A stretch of 64,000 nt of DNA from Planosporangium thailandense (GCF_011947195.1 NZ_JAATVY010000012.1:1-64000), one strand, 5' to 3'. Shown: positions 44,975-54,336, counted from the first letter of the stretch. Translations and numbers: made by a program. The notes: generated by a model from the letters alone, not told the origin.

Positions 44975-46156
44975 GTGACCGCCGGCCGCCCATTCCGTGT
45001 GCTAGTTGACGCCACGAGTGTCCCGGCCGACCGAGGTGGGGTGGGCCGCTACGTCGATGGTCTGCTCGGTGCGCTGGGACACATGGACGTCGATCTGGCG
45101 GTGGTCTGCCAGCGCACGGACGCCGAGCGTTACGGCAGGCTGCTTCCGTCGGCCCAGGTGATCGCGGCGCCGTCGGCGGTCGCGCACCGTCCGGCCCGGC
45201 TGGCCTGGGAGCAGACCGGCCTGCCGCTGCTCGCCCAACAGGTCGGCGCGGAGGTGCTGCACTCGCCGTTCTACACGTGCCCGCTGCGCGCTAACTGTCC
45301 GGTTACCGTCACCGTGCACGACGCGACCTTCTTCACGGAGCCGGAGCATTACGACAAGTCCCGCCGTACCTTCTTCCGGTCGGCGATCAAGACGTCACTG
45401 CGCCGCGCCGCTCGGGTCATCGTGCCGAGCAAGGCCACCCGCGACGAGCTGATCCGGCTGCTCGACGCCGACCCGACGCGCATCGACGTGGCCTACCACG
45501 GCGTCGACCCCCAGGCGTTCCACCTGCCGACCGAGGACGAGAAGGCGCGGGTACGCGCGCGGCTCGGCCTCGGCGGCACCGACTACATCGCGTTCCTCGG
45601 CGCCAAGGAGCCGCGCAAGAACGTGCCCAACCTGATCCGGGGCTGGGTCGCCGCCGTGCGCGACCGGGAGGATCCGCCCGCGTTGGTCGTCGCCGGTGGA
45701 CAGGGCCACGACGACGAGATCGACCAGGCGGTCGCTGAGGTGCCACCGCACCTGCGCCTGCTGCGGCCGGGGTATCTGCGCTACGCCGACCTTCCGGGCT
45801 TCCTCGGCGGGGCGCTCGTGGCCGCGTACCCGTCCTATGGAGAGGGTTTCGGGCTGCCGATTCTCGAGGCGATGGCCTGCGGGGCGCCGGTGCTGACCAC
45901 GCCACGGTTGTCGCTGCCCGAGGTCGGCGGCGAGGCGGTGGCCTACACCGGGCCCAACCCCGACGAGATCGCCCGGGATCTGAACGAACTGCTCAACGAC
46001 CAGCCACGTCGCGAGGCGCTCGCCAAGGCCGGGGTCGACCGGGCGAAGGAGTTCACCTGGGAGTCCAGCGCCGAGGTGCACCTCGGCGCCTGGGCGCGGG
46101 CCGCCAGCGGTACGGGCGGTCACGGCGTGATTCCGGACCGGCTGGCGCGAAAGTAG
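44975..46156 (+). CDS. GT4-family glycosyltransferase
   Basis: A 393-residue GT-B enzyme: RGGVGRYVDGLL near the N-terminus, the two Rossmann halves, FLGAKEPRKNVPNLIRGW, and the EX7E-like YGEGFGLPILEAMACGAPVLT. It transfers a sugar, often mannose, from a nucleotide donor to a surface glycan or lipid. The GTG at 44975 follows GAGGAG. The adjacent GDP-mannose pyrophosphorylase gene, 50 bases downstream, suggests that GDP-mannose is the donor. Confidence 0.88.
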   Translation: MTAGRPFRVLVDATSVPADRGGVGRYVDGLLGALGHMDVDLAVVCQRTDAERYGRLLPSAQVIAAPSAVAHRPARLAWEQTGLPLLAQQVGAEVLHSPFYTCPLRANCPVTVTVHDATFFTEPEHYDKSRRTFFRSAIKTSLRRAARVIVPSKATRDELIRLLDADPTRIDVAYHGVDPQAFHLPTEDEKARVRARLGLGGTDYIAFLGAKEPRKNVPNLIRGWVAAVRDREDPPALVVAGGQGHDDEIDQAVAEVPPHLRLLRPGYLRYADLPGFLGGALVAAYPSYGEGFGLPILEAMACGAPVLTTPRLSLPEVGGEAVAYTGPNPDEIARDLNELLNDQPRREALAKAGVDRAKEFTWESSAEVHLGAWARAASGTGGHGVIPDRLARK

Positions 46157-46206
46157 ATTTCGCGACACTCCGGTAGCCCCGGTGGTGGCGCGCGGGCGGC
46201 ATCGGC

Positions 46207-47319
46207 ATGATGGGCGGCGTGTTCTACGCGGTTATTCCGGCGGGCGGCAGCGGCACCAGGTTGTGGCCGCTGTCCCGAGCGGGCCACCCCAAGTTCCTGC
46301 ACACGCTGACCGGCACCTCAGCCAGCCTGCTGCAGGCCACCGTCGACCGGCTCGGCGCACTCGCCGATCCGGCGTCGACCTACGTGGTGACCGGCGTGGC
46401 ACACGTCGCCTCGGTCGCCCGGCAGTTGCCGACGTTGCCCGACGCCAACATCCTCGTGGAGCCGTCACCGCGTGACTCGTGCGCGGCCATCGGGCTGGCG
46501 GCGGCCATCATCTCGCTGCGCGAGCCGAGCGCCCTGATGGGCTCGTTCGCCGCGGACCACCTCGTCCGCGACACCGACGCCTTCGTCGAGGCGGTCCGCG
46601 CGGCCATGGGCGGCGCCGAGGCCGGCCTGTTGATGACCGTCGGGATCACCCCGACCCACCCCGAGACCGGCTACGGCTACCTGCGCTGCGGGGACGCCGT
46701 CGGGGACGGCCCGGTCAGCAGGGTGGCGGAGTTCACCGAGAAGCCACCGTACGATGTGGCTGTCTCCTATGTGGAGTCCGGCCGGTACTTCTGGAACGCC
46801 AGCATGTTCATCTGGCGCGTCGACGTGTTCCTCGGTGAGCTGTCCCGCCAGCAACCGGAGCTGTACGCCGGCCTGATGCGGATCGCGCAGGCCTGGGACG
46901 GCCCGGAGCGGGAGCGGGTCCTGGGCGAGGTCTGGTGCACCCTGCCGAAGATCTCGGTCGACTACGCGGTGATGGAGGGCGCCGCCGCGGCCGGCCTGGT
47001 CGGCACGGTGCCCGGCGACTTCGGCTGGAACGACGTCGGCGACTTCAACACCCTCGGCGACATCCTCGAGCGCGACGAGCGCGGCAACGTGGTGATCGAG
47101 GCCGGCGACGGCCCGGTCAGCAAGCCGCAGGTCGAGCTGCTCGACAGCGAGCGCACCGTGGTGGTGCCGCGCTCCGGCCGGCTCGTGTCGGCCGTCGGCG
47201 TCCACGATCTGATCATCGTCGACACGCCGGACGCGCTGCTGGTATGCCCCCGCAACCGCGCCCAGGACGTCAAGAAGCTGGTCGACGGCCTGAAGGAGCG
47301 GGGCACCTCCTACATCTGA
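46207..47319 (+). CDS. Mannose-1-phosphate guanylyltransferase
   Basis: A 370-residue nucleotidyltransferase: IPAGGSGTRLWPLSRAGHPKFL is the GTP and metal-binding signature, FTEKPPYD the sugar-binding loop, and WNASMFIWRVD and DFGWNDVGDF are characteristic of GDP-mannose pyrophosphorylases. It makes GDP-mannose from mannose-1-phosphate and GTP; phosphomannomutase at 63712 would supply the substrate. Its end overlaps that of cofE by ten bases, convergently. An internal GTG at 46219 is an alternative start. Confidence 0.93.
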   Translation: MMGGVFYAVIPAGGSGTRLWPLSRAGHPKFLHTLTGTSASLLQATVDRLGALADPASTYVVTGVAHVASVARQLPTLPDANILVEPSPRDSCAAIGLAAAIISLREPSALMGSFAADHLVRDTDAFVEAVRAAMGGAEAGLLMTVGITPTHPETGYGYLRCGDAVGDGPVSRVAEFTEKPPYDVAVSYVESGRYFWNASMFIWRVDVFLGELSRQQPELYAGLMRIAQAWDGPERERVLGEVWCTLPKISVDYAVMEGAAAAGLVGTVPGDFGWNDVGDFNTLGDILERDERGNVVIEAGDGPVSKPQVELLDSERTVVVPRSGRLVSAVGVHDLIIVDTPDALLVCPRNRAQDVKKLVDGLKERGTSYI

Positions 47320-48434
47320 TCGGCCGGCGCCCCCACCGCGAGCAGGCCGAGCGGTTCGTGGCCGGCCGGCAGGCGGACCAGGTCGGTGATCGCCCGGGCG
47401 TCGGCCCGGATCCAGGCGGTGGCCAGGCCGGCCGAGGCGAGCGCCGCCCGAAGCCGGTGCACCGCCGCGCCGGCCTCGGCGGCCGCCCACGGGTCGCCGC
47501 CGGCGGGCACGTGCGGCACGACCACCTCGGCGGTGCCGGCCACGGCCAGGTCACGCAGCTTGTCGCGGACACGGGCGTCGGTGACGTGCGTCAACGGGGC
47601 GGCGGCCGTGCCGATCGCCGCGAGCGCGTCCGCCACCTGCTGCGGGCGCACCGGAGCGTGGGCGAACCGGGCCGCGTCGGGGATCGTGGCGGCCTCCGCC
47701 CGGCCGACCGCGCGGGCCTCGGCCGTACCCAGCGAGAACATGTCCAGCTCGGCGTCGCGGACCAGCGCCCTGGCGCCCGGCCCGTCGTCGTCGATCAGCC
47801 CCCGGTAGCCGCGGACCACGGCGACCGGTACCTGGTCGTACTTGCCCTTGACCAGCTCACCGGCGCCGGCCAGCTCGTCGATGTCGGCCATCTGGGTGAC
47901 CTGGAGCTCGTTGCCGTACGGGTCGACCTCGCCCCGGTAGTCGCGTACCGGCATCACCCCGGCCGCGCCGATGGCCACGTCGGTGAGCCCCAGCCGCCAC
48001 GGGCGTCCCATGGTGTCGGTGATGACGACGCCCACCCGCCGGTCGTAGCGTTCCCGCAGTGCGGTGCGCAACGCCCGGGCCGAGGCATCGGGGTCCACGG
48101 GCAGCAGGACCAGGCGGGTGCGCTCGACGTTGGAGGCGTCGATGCCGGCCGCCGCCATGACCAGGCCGTGGTGGGTCTGCACGATCCGGGTGGGGCCGCG
48201 GCGGGCCACCACACGGGCGGTCTCGGCGGCGAGGACCGCGTCGCGTGCGGCCTCCCGCTCGGGCCCGTCCGCCGGGACCTCGACCAGTCGGCCCTCGGCC
48301 TTGCTGACGATCTTGCTGGTGACGACGAGCACGTCGCCGTCGGCGATCCAGCCGGCGGCCGACATGATGAGCCCGGCCAGGTCGGTGCCGGGGGTGACCT
48401 CGCCGATCCCGGTGACCGGGAGGATCTCAAACAC
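47310..48434 (-). CDS. cofE: Coenzyme F420-0:L-glutamate ligase with short C-terminal domain
   Basis: The N-terminal 245 residues are CofE: LPVTGIGEVTPGTDLAGLI, VVTSKIVSKAEGRLV, and GVVITDTMGRPWRLG with DVAIGAAG. This ligase adds glutamates to F420-0 with GTP. In mycobacterial FbiB a full nitroreductase-type domain follows; here only about 130 residues are present (ATIPDAARFAHAPVRPQQVADAL then LRDLAVAG and AAGLATAW-like text), so it may be reduced. A GTG start overlaps the cofD end by eight bases, indicating one operon. Confidence 0.92.
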   Translation of the reverse strand: MFEILPVTGIGEVTPGTDLAGLIMSAAGWIADGDVLVVTSKIVSKAEGRLVEVPADGPEREAARDAVLAAETARVVARRGPTRIVQTHHGLVMAAAGIDASNVERTRLVLLPVDPDASARALRTALRERYDRRVGVVITDTMGRPWRLGLTDVAIGAAGVMPVRDYRGEVDPYGNELQVTQMADIDELAGAGELVKGKYDQVPVAVVRGYRGLIDDDGPGARALVRDAELDMFSLGTAEARAVGRAEAATIPDAARFAHAPVRPQQVADALAAIGTAAAPLTHVTDARVRDKLRDLAVAGTAEVVVPHVPAGGDPWAAAEAGAAVHRLRAALASAGLATAWIRADARAITDLVRLPAGHEPLGLLAVGAPADQM

Positions 48435-49419
48435 CGGCCACCTCCAGCGCGGCGCGCACGATCGCGGCGGTGGACGCCTCGTCGCGCATCCACAGGTCGT
48501 GGCTGCGCACGGTCACGCCGGGGACCGTCACGTCCGCGTCGGAGGTGTCGACCAGCCAGCCGTCGAGCAGGCCCCCGGCGCTACGCGCGCCGTACAGGCC
48601 GCCGACGCCGGCCGCGCTGCACTCGGTCTGCACGGCGGCCAGGCACTTGTCGGCCATCCCGCGCACCGGCGCGCCCCCGATGATGGGGGAGACGCCGACG
48701 ACGGGCGCGGTGAGCGCATCCCTGATCCCGCCGACGGCGAGGATCGGGGCGATGCTCACGACCGGGTTGCTCGGCGCGACGAGGACGGCGTCCGCGGCGG
48801 CGAGGGCCTCCAGTACGCCGGCGGCCGGCTTGCTCGCCTCCGCGCCGACGAAGACGAAGCGCTTGGCCGGCAGGGCGGCGCGGTGGCGTACCCACCACTC
48901 CTGGAAGTGGATCGCTTTCTGGGAACCGCCAGCGACCAGTCCGGCCCGCGCGGCTTCGCCCTGCGGCCCGGACCGGTCGTCCTCCACCACGACGTGGGTC
49001 TCGACCCGGTCGTCGGTGGCGGGCAGCAGGCGTACGCCGGGCTGCCAGCGGGTACACAGCGCCTCGGTGACCGCGGACAGTGGATACCCGGCGTCGAGCA
49101 TGCGCGTGCGCACCAGGTGCGTGGCGAGATCCCGGTCGCCCAGCCCGAACCAGGTCGGCTCGGCGCCGTACGCGGTCAACTCCTCCTTGACCGTCCACGT
49201 CTCGCCCCGGCGGCCCCAGCCGCGCTCGGGATCGGCGCCACCGCCCAGGGTGTACATGACGCTGTCGAGATCGGGACAGATGCGCAGGCCGTGCAGGGTC
49301 ACGTCGTCACCGACGTTGACGACGGCGGTCACCTCGGAGCCGGACTCCCGCGCGACCGCGCGTACCCCGGCGAGAAACTTGGCCCCGCCGATGCCTCCGG
49401 CGAGTACGACGATGTGCAT
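48427..49419 (-). CDS. cofD: 2-phospho-L-lactate transferase
   Basis: A 330-residue enzyme that transfers phospholactyl (or the PEP-derived dehydro form) to FO in F420 synthesis. Signatures are VVLAGGIGGAKFLAGV, VVNVGDDVTLHGLRICPDLDSVMYTL, and APSNPVVSIAPILAV. A stretch DRSGPQGEAARAGLVAGGS near residue 150, between ETHVVVED and KAIHFQEWW, seems longer than the loop usually found there. The ATG at 49419 (MHIVVLAGG) is preferred because GAGG is properly spaced from it; another ATG lies nine bases earlier. Confidence 0.94.
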   Translation of the reverse strand: MHIVVLAGGIGGAKFLAGVRAVARESGSEVTAVVNVGDDVTLHGLRICPDLDSVMYTLGGGADPERGWGRRGETWTVKEELTAYGAEPTWFGLGDRDLATHLVRTRMLDAGYPLSAVTEALCTRWQPGVRLLPATDDRVETHVVVEDDRSGPQGEAARAGLVAGGSQKAIHFQEWWVRHRAALPAKRFVFVGAEASKPAAGVLEALAAADAVLVAPSNPVVSIAPILAVGGIRDALTAPVVGVSPIIGGAPVRGMADKCLAAVQTECSAAGVGGLYGARSAGGLLDGWLVDTSDADVTVPGVTVRSHDLWMRDEASTAAIVRAALEVAGV

Positions 49420-49483
49420 GCCTGCCATCCTCGCCTACGGGCGCCGGCCGGGCCGGCCGACCCCGGCCGGAGGGGAGCGCGTT

Positions 49484-50530
49484 ATGGATAATCCACCTCA
49501 CGCGACCAGTCACACCATGGGGGCACCGATGACCAGCCAGCCGAGCGACAACCCGCCGTCCGCGCCTCCCGGGTCGACCGCGCCGGCCGGTTCCGCCGCG
49601 CCGGCCGGTTCCACGGGCGGGCCGGCGGAGCAGAACGTCCGACAGCTCATCGAGCCGCTCCGGCAGCCGGCCGCGTTCGTACTCCTTCTCACCAACGGAC
49701 TGATCCTGCTGTTCGCCGTCGCGGACCTGTTCGTGGTCCTCGGCGACTGGCCCGGAAACTTCGTCACGCGGGCCGGCAGTTCGTTCGGGGAGTTCGTCGG
49801 TGTGGTGTCGATCGGCTTCCCGCTGCTCGCCGTCCTGCTGGCGACCCTTGTCAGGCCGCGGGTGCCGCACGCGCGGCCGATCACCGTCGTCGCGCTCGTG
49901 GAGTACGCCGTGTCGGCCCTGTTCGGCGCGGTCTGCCTGCTGGTCGACTTCCTGCACGGCGTGACCGACAGCCAGCCGATCCTCGGCATCGGGTCGGCCC
50001 GGCGGGCGTTCGAGGACTTCCTGATCCGATCCGGCGAGGTCGCCCTCCTCGCGATCGTGGCGTTCGCGGTGTACCAGATCTTCCACGGGCTCTACGGCGG
50101 CGTCGGCAGGCAGGCGGCCCCGCCGCCCTACGGCGGGGCGTACCCGTCCGGCTTCGGCCAGCCGGGTTACCCGTCGGGGTACGGCCAGCCCGGCCATGGC
50201 CAGCCCGGACATGGCCAGCCCGGACATGGCCAGCCCGGCTATGGCCAGCCCGGACCTGGGCACCCCGGTTACCCGTACGGCTACGGGCAGCCGGGTTACC
50301 CGCCGGGCTACGGGCAGCCGACCCCGGGGCAGCCCGGGCAGCCAGCCCCGTCGCAGCCCGCCTATGGCGCGCCGGCTCCGTCGCAGCCCACCTACGGTCC
50401 GCCGGCCCCGTCGCAGCCCGCCTACGGTGCGCCGGCGGAGGCGGTCGGCGGGGGCGACGTGCCACCCCCGCGGGAGGTCCGCCCGCCCGAGGGTCCGGTG
50501 GGCCCGGCCGAGGAGTGGCGGCGGCCGTAG
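49484..50530 (+). CDS. Four-helix membrane protein with long Gly-Gln-Pro-Tyr repeat tail
   Basis: A 348-residue protein. A Pro/Ser/Ala-rich head is followed by four membrane helices (from [19 protein letters not shown] to [17 protein letters not shown]). A disordered tail of about 140 residues then contains [10 protein letters not shown] pentapeptides and three decapeptides of the [10 protein letters not shown] type. The ATG at 49484 follows AGGGGAG. Low-complexity tails of this kind occur on actinobacterial membrane proteins involved in envelope growth, but no role can be assigned. It is divergent from cofD. Confidence 0.72.
   Translation: MDNPPHATSHTMGAPMTSQPSDNPPSAPPGSTAPAGSAAPAGSTGGPAEQNVRQLIEPLRQPAAFVLLLTNGLILLFAVADLFVVLGDWPGNFVTRAGSSFGEFVGVVSIGFPLLAVLLATLVRPRVPHARPITVVALVEYAVSALFGAVCLLVDFLHGVTDSQPILGIGSARRAFEDFLIRSGEVALLAIVAFAVYQIFHGLYGGVGRQAAPPPYGGAYPSGFGQPGYPSGYGQPGHGQPGHGQPGHGQPGYGQPGPGHPGYPYGYGQPGYPPGYGQPTPGQPGQPAPSQPAYGAPAPSQPTYGPPAPSQPAYGAPAEAVGGGDVPPPREVRPPEGPVGPAEEWRRP
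50183..50257 (+). repeat. 15-bp tandem repeat, five copies (coding)
   Basis: Units GGCCAGCCCGG(A/C)CAT and close variants begin at 50183, 50198, 50213, 50228 and 50243 and encode [10 protein letters not shown]. Near identity at the DNA level points to recent slippage expansion within the gene. Confidence 0.9.
50346..50435 (+). repeat. 30-bp tandem repeat, three copies (coding)
   Basis: Units at 50346, 50376 and 50406 differ at a few positions and each encode one [10 protein letters not shown]-type decapeptide near the end of the same membrane protein. Confidence 0.88.
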
Positions 50531-50607
50531 CCGGGCGACACCTCGCGTCGCCCGGTGTCGGCGTAGGGCCTAGTGTTCTTGGAGTGACCATCGGTAGGAG
50601 CCATCCC

Positions 50608-53094
50608 GTGTCCGACAGCTCCATCCGCCGTGCGCTGCACCGCGCCTCCGACGGGCGTCCGATCGATGCCGACGAGGCTACGACGCTGCTTGCCGCCCAG
50701 GGGGAAGCCTTCGACCGGCTGCTGGCCACGGCCGCCGCGGTGCGGGACGCGGGCCTGGCCGACGCCGGGCGGCCGGGCGTCGTCACGTACTCCAGAAAGG
50801 TCTTCATCCCGCTCACCCGGCTGTGCCGGGACCGCTGCCACTACTGCACGTTCGTGACGGTCCCGCACCGGGTGCCGGCGCCGTACCTCGATCGTGACGA
50901 GGTGGTGGAGATCGCCCGGCAGGGCGCGGCGCTGGGCTGCAAGGAGGCCCTGTTCACCCTTGGTGACCGCCCGGAGGCCAGGTGGCCGCAGGCGAAGGCG
51001 TGGCTGGAGGAGCGCGGCTACGGTTCGACGCTGGACTACCTGCGCGCCTGCGCGATCGCCGTCCTGGAGGAGACCGGCCTGCTGCCGCACCTGAACCCGG
51101 GTGTCATGTCCTGGGCGGAGCTGCAGCGGCTCAAGCCGGTCGCCCCGAGCATGGGCATGATGCTCGAGACCACCGCCACCCGGCTGTGGAGCGACGTGGG
51201 CGGCCCGCACTACGGCTCGCCGGACAAGGAGCCCGCCGTCCGGCTGCGGGTACTCGAGGACGCCGGCCGGGTCGGCGTGCCGTTCACCACGGGCATCCTC
51301 ATCGGCATCGGCGAGACGCCGGCGGAGCGGGTGGACAGTCTGTTCGCCATTCGCCGGATCGCCCGCGAGTACGGGCACATCCAGGAAGTCATCGTGCAGA
51401 ACTTCCGGGCCAAGCCGGACACCGCGATGCGCGGCATGCCCGACGCGGAGCTGCACGACCTGGCGGCCACGGTCGCGGTCGCGCGCCTGGTGCTCGGCCC
51501 GAAGGCGCGCATCCAGGCGCCGCCCAACCTCATCGCGGGCGAGTACGCGCTGCTGCTGGCCGCGGGCATCGACGACTGGGGCGGTGTCTCCCCGTTGACG
51601 CCGGATCATGTCAACCCGGAGCGCCCGTGGCCGCAGATCGAGGAGCTGGCGCGGCGCAGCGCCGAGGCCGGGTTCACGCTGCGTGAGCGCCTCACGGTCT
51701 ACCCCGAGTACGGTCAGCGCGGCGAGAGCTGGATCGATCCGCGGATCTCCATTCACGTGGCGGCGCTGGCCGACCCGGCGACCGGGCTGGCGGCCGACGA
51801 GGCGCGGCCGGCCGGGCACCCGTGGCAGGAGCCCGACGGGGGCTACGCCGACGCGGGGCGTACCGACCTGTTCGCCACGATCGACACCGCCGGCCGGAGC
51901 GCCGACCGGCGCGGTGACTTCGACTCTGTGTACGGCGACTGGGCCGAGGTGGCCACGCACGTCCGGGCGGCGTCGCCGGAGCGGCTCGGCGGCGATGTGA
52001 AGGCGGCGCTGGCGCTCGCGGCGTCGGATCCGGCCGCGCTGCTCGACCCGGCCCACGAGCAGGCGGCGCTCGCCCTGTTCACCTGCGACGGCGCGGCCCT
52101 CGACGAGCTGGCACGCATCGCCGACGACCTGCGCCGGGACGCGGTCGGCGACGACGTCACGTACGTGGTCAACCGCAACATCAACTTCACCAACGTCTGC
52201 TACGTCGGCTGCCGGTTCTGCGCCTTCGCGCAGCGCGAGCGCGACGCGGACGCGTACCGCCTCTCGGTGGAGCAGGTCGTCGACCGGGCCGAGGAGGCGT
52301 GGAAACTCGGCGCGACCGAGGTCTGCATGCAGGGCGGCATCGACCCGAAGCTGCCGGTGTCGGTCTACCCGGAGCTGGTGCGGGCGATCAAGCAACGGGT
52401 ACCCGGCATGCACGTCCACGCGTACAGCCCGATGGAGATCGTCACGGCGGCGGCCAAGGCCGGGGTGTCGGTACGGGAGTGGCTGACCGAGCTGCGCGCG
52501 GCCGGCCTCGACACGATCCCCGGCACGGCCGCCGAGATCCTCGACGACGAGGTGCGCTGGGTGCTCACCAAGGGCAAGCTGCCGGCGGCGACCTGGGTGG
52601 AGGTCGTGACGACCGCGCACGAGCTGGGCATCCGGTCGAGCTCGACGATGATGTACGGCCACGTCGACAACCCGCGGCACTGGCTCGGGCACTTCCGTAC
52701 GCTCGCCGGGGTCCAGGACCGTACCGGCGGCTTCACCGAGTTCGTCGGGCTGCCGTTCGTACACAACAGCGCGCCGATCTACCTGGCCGGGATCGCCCGC
52801 CCGGGCCCGACGTGGCGGGACAACCGGGCGGTGCACGCCATGGCCCGGGTGCTGCTGCACGGCCGGATCGCCAACGTCCAGTGCTCCTGGGTCAAGCTCG
52901 GCGACGAGGGCACGGTCGCGCTGCTGCGCGGTGGGGCCAACGACCTGGGCGGCACGTTGATGGAGGAGACCATCTCCCGGATGGCGGGCAGCGAGCACGG
53001 CTCCGCCCGTACCGTCGAGCAGTTGCACCGGATCGCGGCGGCCGCCGGGCGGCGGGCGCGCGAGCGCAGCACAACCTATGCGTTAAAGGGCTAA
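50608..53094 (+). CDS. fbiC: FO synthase, bifunctional radical-SAM enzyme (CofG-CofH)
   Basis: An 828-residue fusion that makes the F420 chromophore FO from 5-amino-6-ribitylaminouracil and tyrosine. The N-terminal CofG half has the cluster motif C73xxxC77xxC80 ([11 protein letters not shown]), and the C-terminal CofH half has C531xxxC535xxC538 ([12 protein letters not shown]). The GTG at 50608 has GGTAGGAG seven bases before it; a GTG at 50584 is weaker. Clustering with cofD and cofE places three of the F420 steps within 6 kb, unlike M. tuberculosis, where fbiC is distant. Confidence 0.96.
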   Translation: MSDSSIRRALHRASDGRPIDADEATTLLAAQGEAFDRLLATAAAVRDAGLADAGRPGVVTYSRKVFIPLTRLCRDRCHYCTFVTVPHRVPAPYLDRDEVVEIARQGAALGCKEALFTLGDRPEARWPQAKAWLEERGYGSTLDYLRACAIAVLEETGLLPHLNPGVMSWAELQRLKPVAPSMGMMLETTATRLWSDVGGPHYGSPDKEPAVRLRVLEDAGRVGVPFTTGILIGIGETPAERVDSLFAIRRIAREYGHIQEVIVQNFRAKPDTAMRGMPDAELHDLAATVAVARLVLGPKARIQAPPNLIAGEYALLLAAGIDDWGGVSPLTPDHVNPERPWPQIEELARRSAEAGFTLRERLTVYPEYGQRGESWIDPRISIHVAALADPATGLAADEARPAGHPWQEPDGGYADAGRTDLFATIDTAGRSADRRGDFDSVYGDWAEVATHVRAASPERLGGDVKAALALAASDPAALLDPAHEQAALALFTCDGAALDELARIADDLRRDAVGDDVTYVVNRNINFTNVCYVGCRFCAFAQRERDADAYRLSVEQVVDRAEEAWKLGATEVCMQGGIDPKLPVSVYPELVRAIKQRVPGMHVHAYSPMEIVTAAAKAGVSVREWLTELRAAGLDTIPGTAAEILDDEVRWVLTKGKLPAATWVEVVTTAHELGIRSSSTMMYGHVDNPRHWLGHFRTLAGVQDRTGGFTEFVGLPFVHNSAPIYLAGIARPGPTWRDNRAVHAMARVLLHGRIANVQCSWVKLGDEGTVALLRGGANDLGGTLMEETISRMAGSEHGSARTVEQLHRIAAAAGRRARERSTTYALKG

Positions 53095-53213
53095 GCGTCA
53101 GCAATCAGACGTTTGTCCCTATTTGCGCCGACGGTTCGGACCGTGACTACTCCACGAACAGCGGAATTGGAACGCGCCACGCCGTACGGCACGCCGAAAA
53201 CGTCAAAAAGGGC

Positions 53214-53241
53214 GTTACCAACCGCGCGCTCGGTCGGTAAC
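53214..53241. promoter_or_regulatory. Inverted repeat between fbiC and whiB
   Basis: Arms GTTACCAACCG (53214-53224) and CGGTCGGTAAC (53231-53241) pair with one mismatch around a six-base loop. It is 120 bases after the fbiC stop and 106 before the whiB -35 box. It could be an operator or a weak terminator. Confidence 0.5.
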
Positions 53242-53346
53242 AGCTACGACGTCGCGCCATCCGACCGGCCCACATCGGCGTGGGGCCCGTGAGGATAGAC
53301 GTCACAGACGGGGGCTGCACGGCTGGACCCATTTATCAGGTTCGGC

Positions 53347-53376
53347 TTGACGACGCGAGCATTACACGCGTGTAAT
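53347..53376 (+). promoter_or_regulatory. whiB promoter with 16-bp palindrome over the -10 box
   Basis: TTGACG (53347-53352) and TGTAAT (53371-53376) are spaced 18 bases and resemble -35 and -10 boxes. The perfect palindrome ATTACACGCGTGTAAT (53361-53376) covers the -10 box. Its half-sites TTACAC/GTGTAA resemble those of BldD boxes, but with a two-base rather than one-base centre. The regulator is not proven. Confidence 0.6.
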
Positions 53377-53512
53377 TTCACTGGGGATGTTCAATCGGCG
53401 CTGGGAAGCGCCGTTTCGGGCGAACGGGGAAGACGCATTTGTCAACGAATGCGCCTTCTGCGTGGGGGGAAGCGCCGGCACCGCGACCGGCGCGCATGAA
53501 GGAGGCACGCTG

Positions 53513-53770
53513 ATGGACGGCCGAGGGGTTCTGGCCGACCTGCTAGGCAACGCACCGGAGTGGCAGGAGCGCGCACTGTGCTCGCAGACCGATCCGGAGG
53601 CGTTCTTCCCTGAGAAGGGTGGGTCGACCCGCGAAGCCAAGCGCATCTGCCAGCGGTGCGATGTGAAGGCTGACTGCCTGGAGTACGCGCTCGGACACGA
53701 CGAACGCTTCGGCATCTGGGGTGGGCTGTCGGAGCGCGAACGTCGCAAGCTCAAGCGACGGGCGGCCTAG
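53513..53770 (+). CDS. WhiB-family iron-sulfur regulator (WhiB/WhmD type)
   Basis: An 85-residue protein with the four cluster-binding Cys at 23, 46, 49 and 55 (ALCSQTDPEAFFPEKGG, ICQRCDVKADC), the turn GIWGGLSERERR that contacts sigma factor, and a basic tail KLKRRAA. It is the class required for septation and sporulation in actinomycetes. The ATG at 53513 has GAAGGAGG upstream. The frame is open to an ATG at 53387, only a few bases after the presumed transcription start, so a 127-residue form is possible. Confidence 0.95.
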   Translation: MDGRGVLADLLGNAPEWQERALCSQTDPEAFFPEKGGSTREAKRICQRCDVKADCLEYALGHDERFGIWGGLSERERRKLKRRAA

Positions 53771-53792
53771 CGGGCGGTGACATGAGGCTCGC

Positions 53793-53834
53793 GCGAGGGC
53801 GGTGTCGGATCACGAGATCCGGTGCCGCCCTCGC
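53793..53834. terminator. Strong hairpin between whiB and the zincin-like gene
   Basis: Arms GCGAGGGCGG (53793-53802) and CCGCCCTCGC (53825-53834) continue through three G-U pairs into CGGATC/GATCCG with an ACGA loop, about 19 paired positions. It lies between two convergent genes and can serve both. Confidence 0.75.
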
Positions 53835-53859
53835 CGTATGTCCGCCGGTCGTCAACCGG

Positions 53860-54336
53860 CTAGTCGAGGTCCTCCGGTGCCACCCCGAGGAGGTTCGCGA
53901 CCTGCTCGATGATGACGTCGTGGACGAGGTCGGCCAGGTCGTCGCGGTCGGCCGCCCGGAACTCCAGGGGGCGCCGGTAGAGCACGATCCGCGGTGGCAC
54001 GCTGTGACGTCCGGGCCGGCCGGGCAGGAGCCGGGCCAGCGGCACGTCGCCGTCTTCGAGCACGTCCGAGTCGTACACGTTGAGATCGGGCGGTACGTCT
54101 TCCACCGCGAACTCCACGCCGGCCAGCTCCTTGGAGAACCGCTGCTCGAGCAGTTCGACCGAGTCGAGCACCAGGTCGTCGAAGATCTCCGCGCGGGTGC
54201 GCGAGAGGGGCGCCGAGGAGGGCACGAGTCGACCGCGTAACCCGCGCCCGTGACGGTCGCGGCCGCGGCGGCCGGGGCCGCGGTTGCCCGCGGCTCCGCC
54301 GAGGCCTCCGCCATGGCGCTGGTCAGGACTGGTCAC
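53860..54336 (-). CDS. Zincin-like metallopeptidase-family protein (PF06262 type)
   Basis: A 158-residue protein with a basic, disordered N-terminus (about 40 residues) and the compact PF06262 fold: FDDLVLDSVELLEQRFSKELAGVEFAVEDVPPD and RIVLYRRPLEFRA. Where a peptidase would have HExxH the sequence reads VHDVIIEQVANLLGV, so the zinc site is incomplete and activity is doubtful. The position between whiB and DUF3499 equals that of Rv3259 in M. tuberculosis. Confidence 0.8.
   Translation of the reverse strand: MTSPDQRHGGGLGGAAGNRGPGRRGRDRHGRGLRGRLVPSSAPLSRTRAEIFDDLVLDSVELLEQRFSKELAGVEFAVEDVPPDLNVYDSDVLEDGDVPLARLLPGRPGRHSVPPRIVLYRRPLEFRAADRDDLADLVHDVIIEQVANLLGVAPEDLD

Larger units (their letters stand above)
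53095..53512. other. Intergenic region upstream of whiB
   Basis: This 418-base region has no convincing gene apart from a possible N-terminal extension of whiB. It holds an inverted repeat at 53214-53241 and a promoter-like segment with a palindrome at 53347-53376, both described separately. Confidence 0.6.

Noticed and set aside
50183-50435. CRISPR-like or satellite array
   Set aside because: The repeats are contiguous without spacers and are in frame inside a membrane protein gene.
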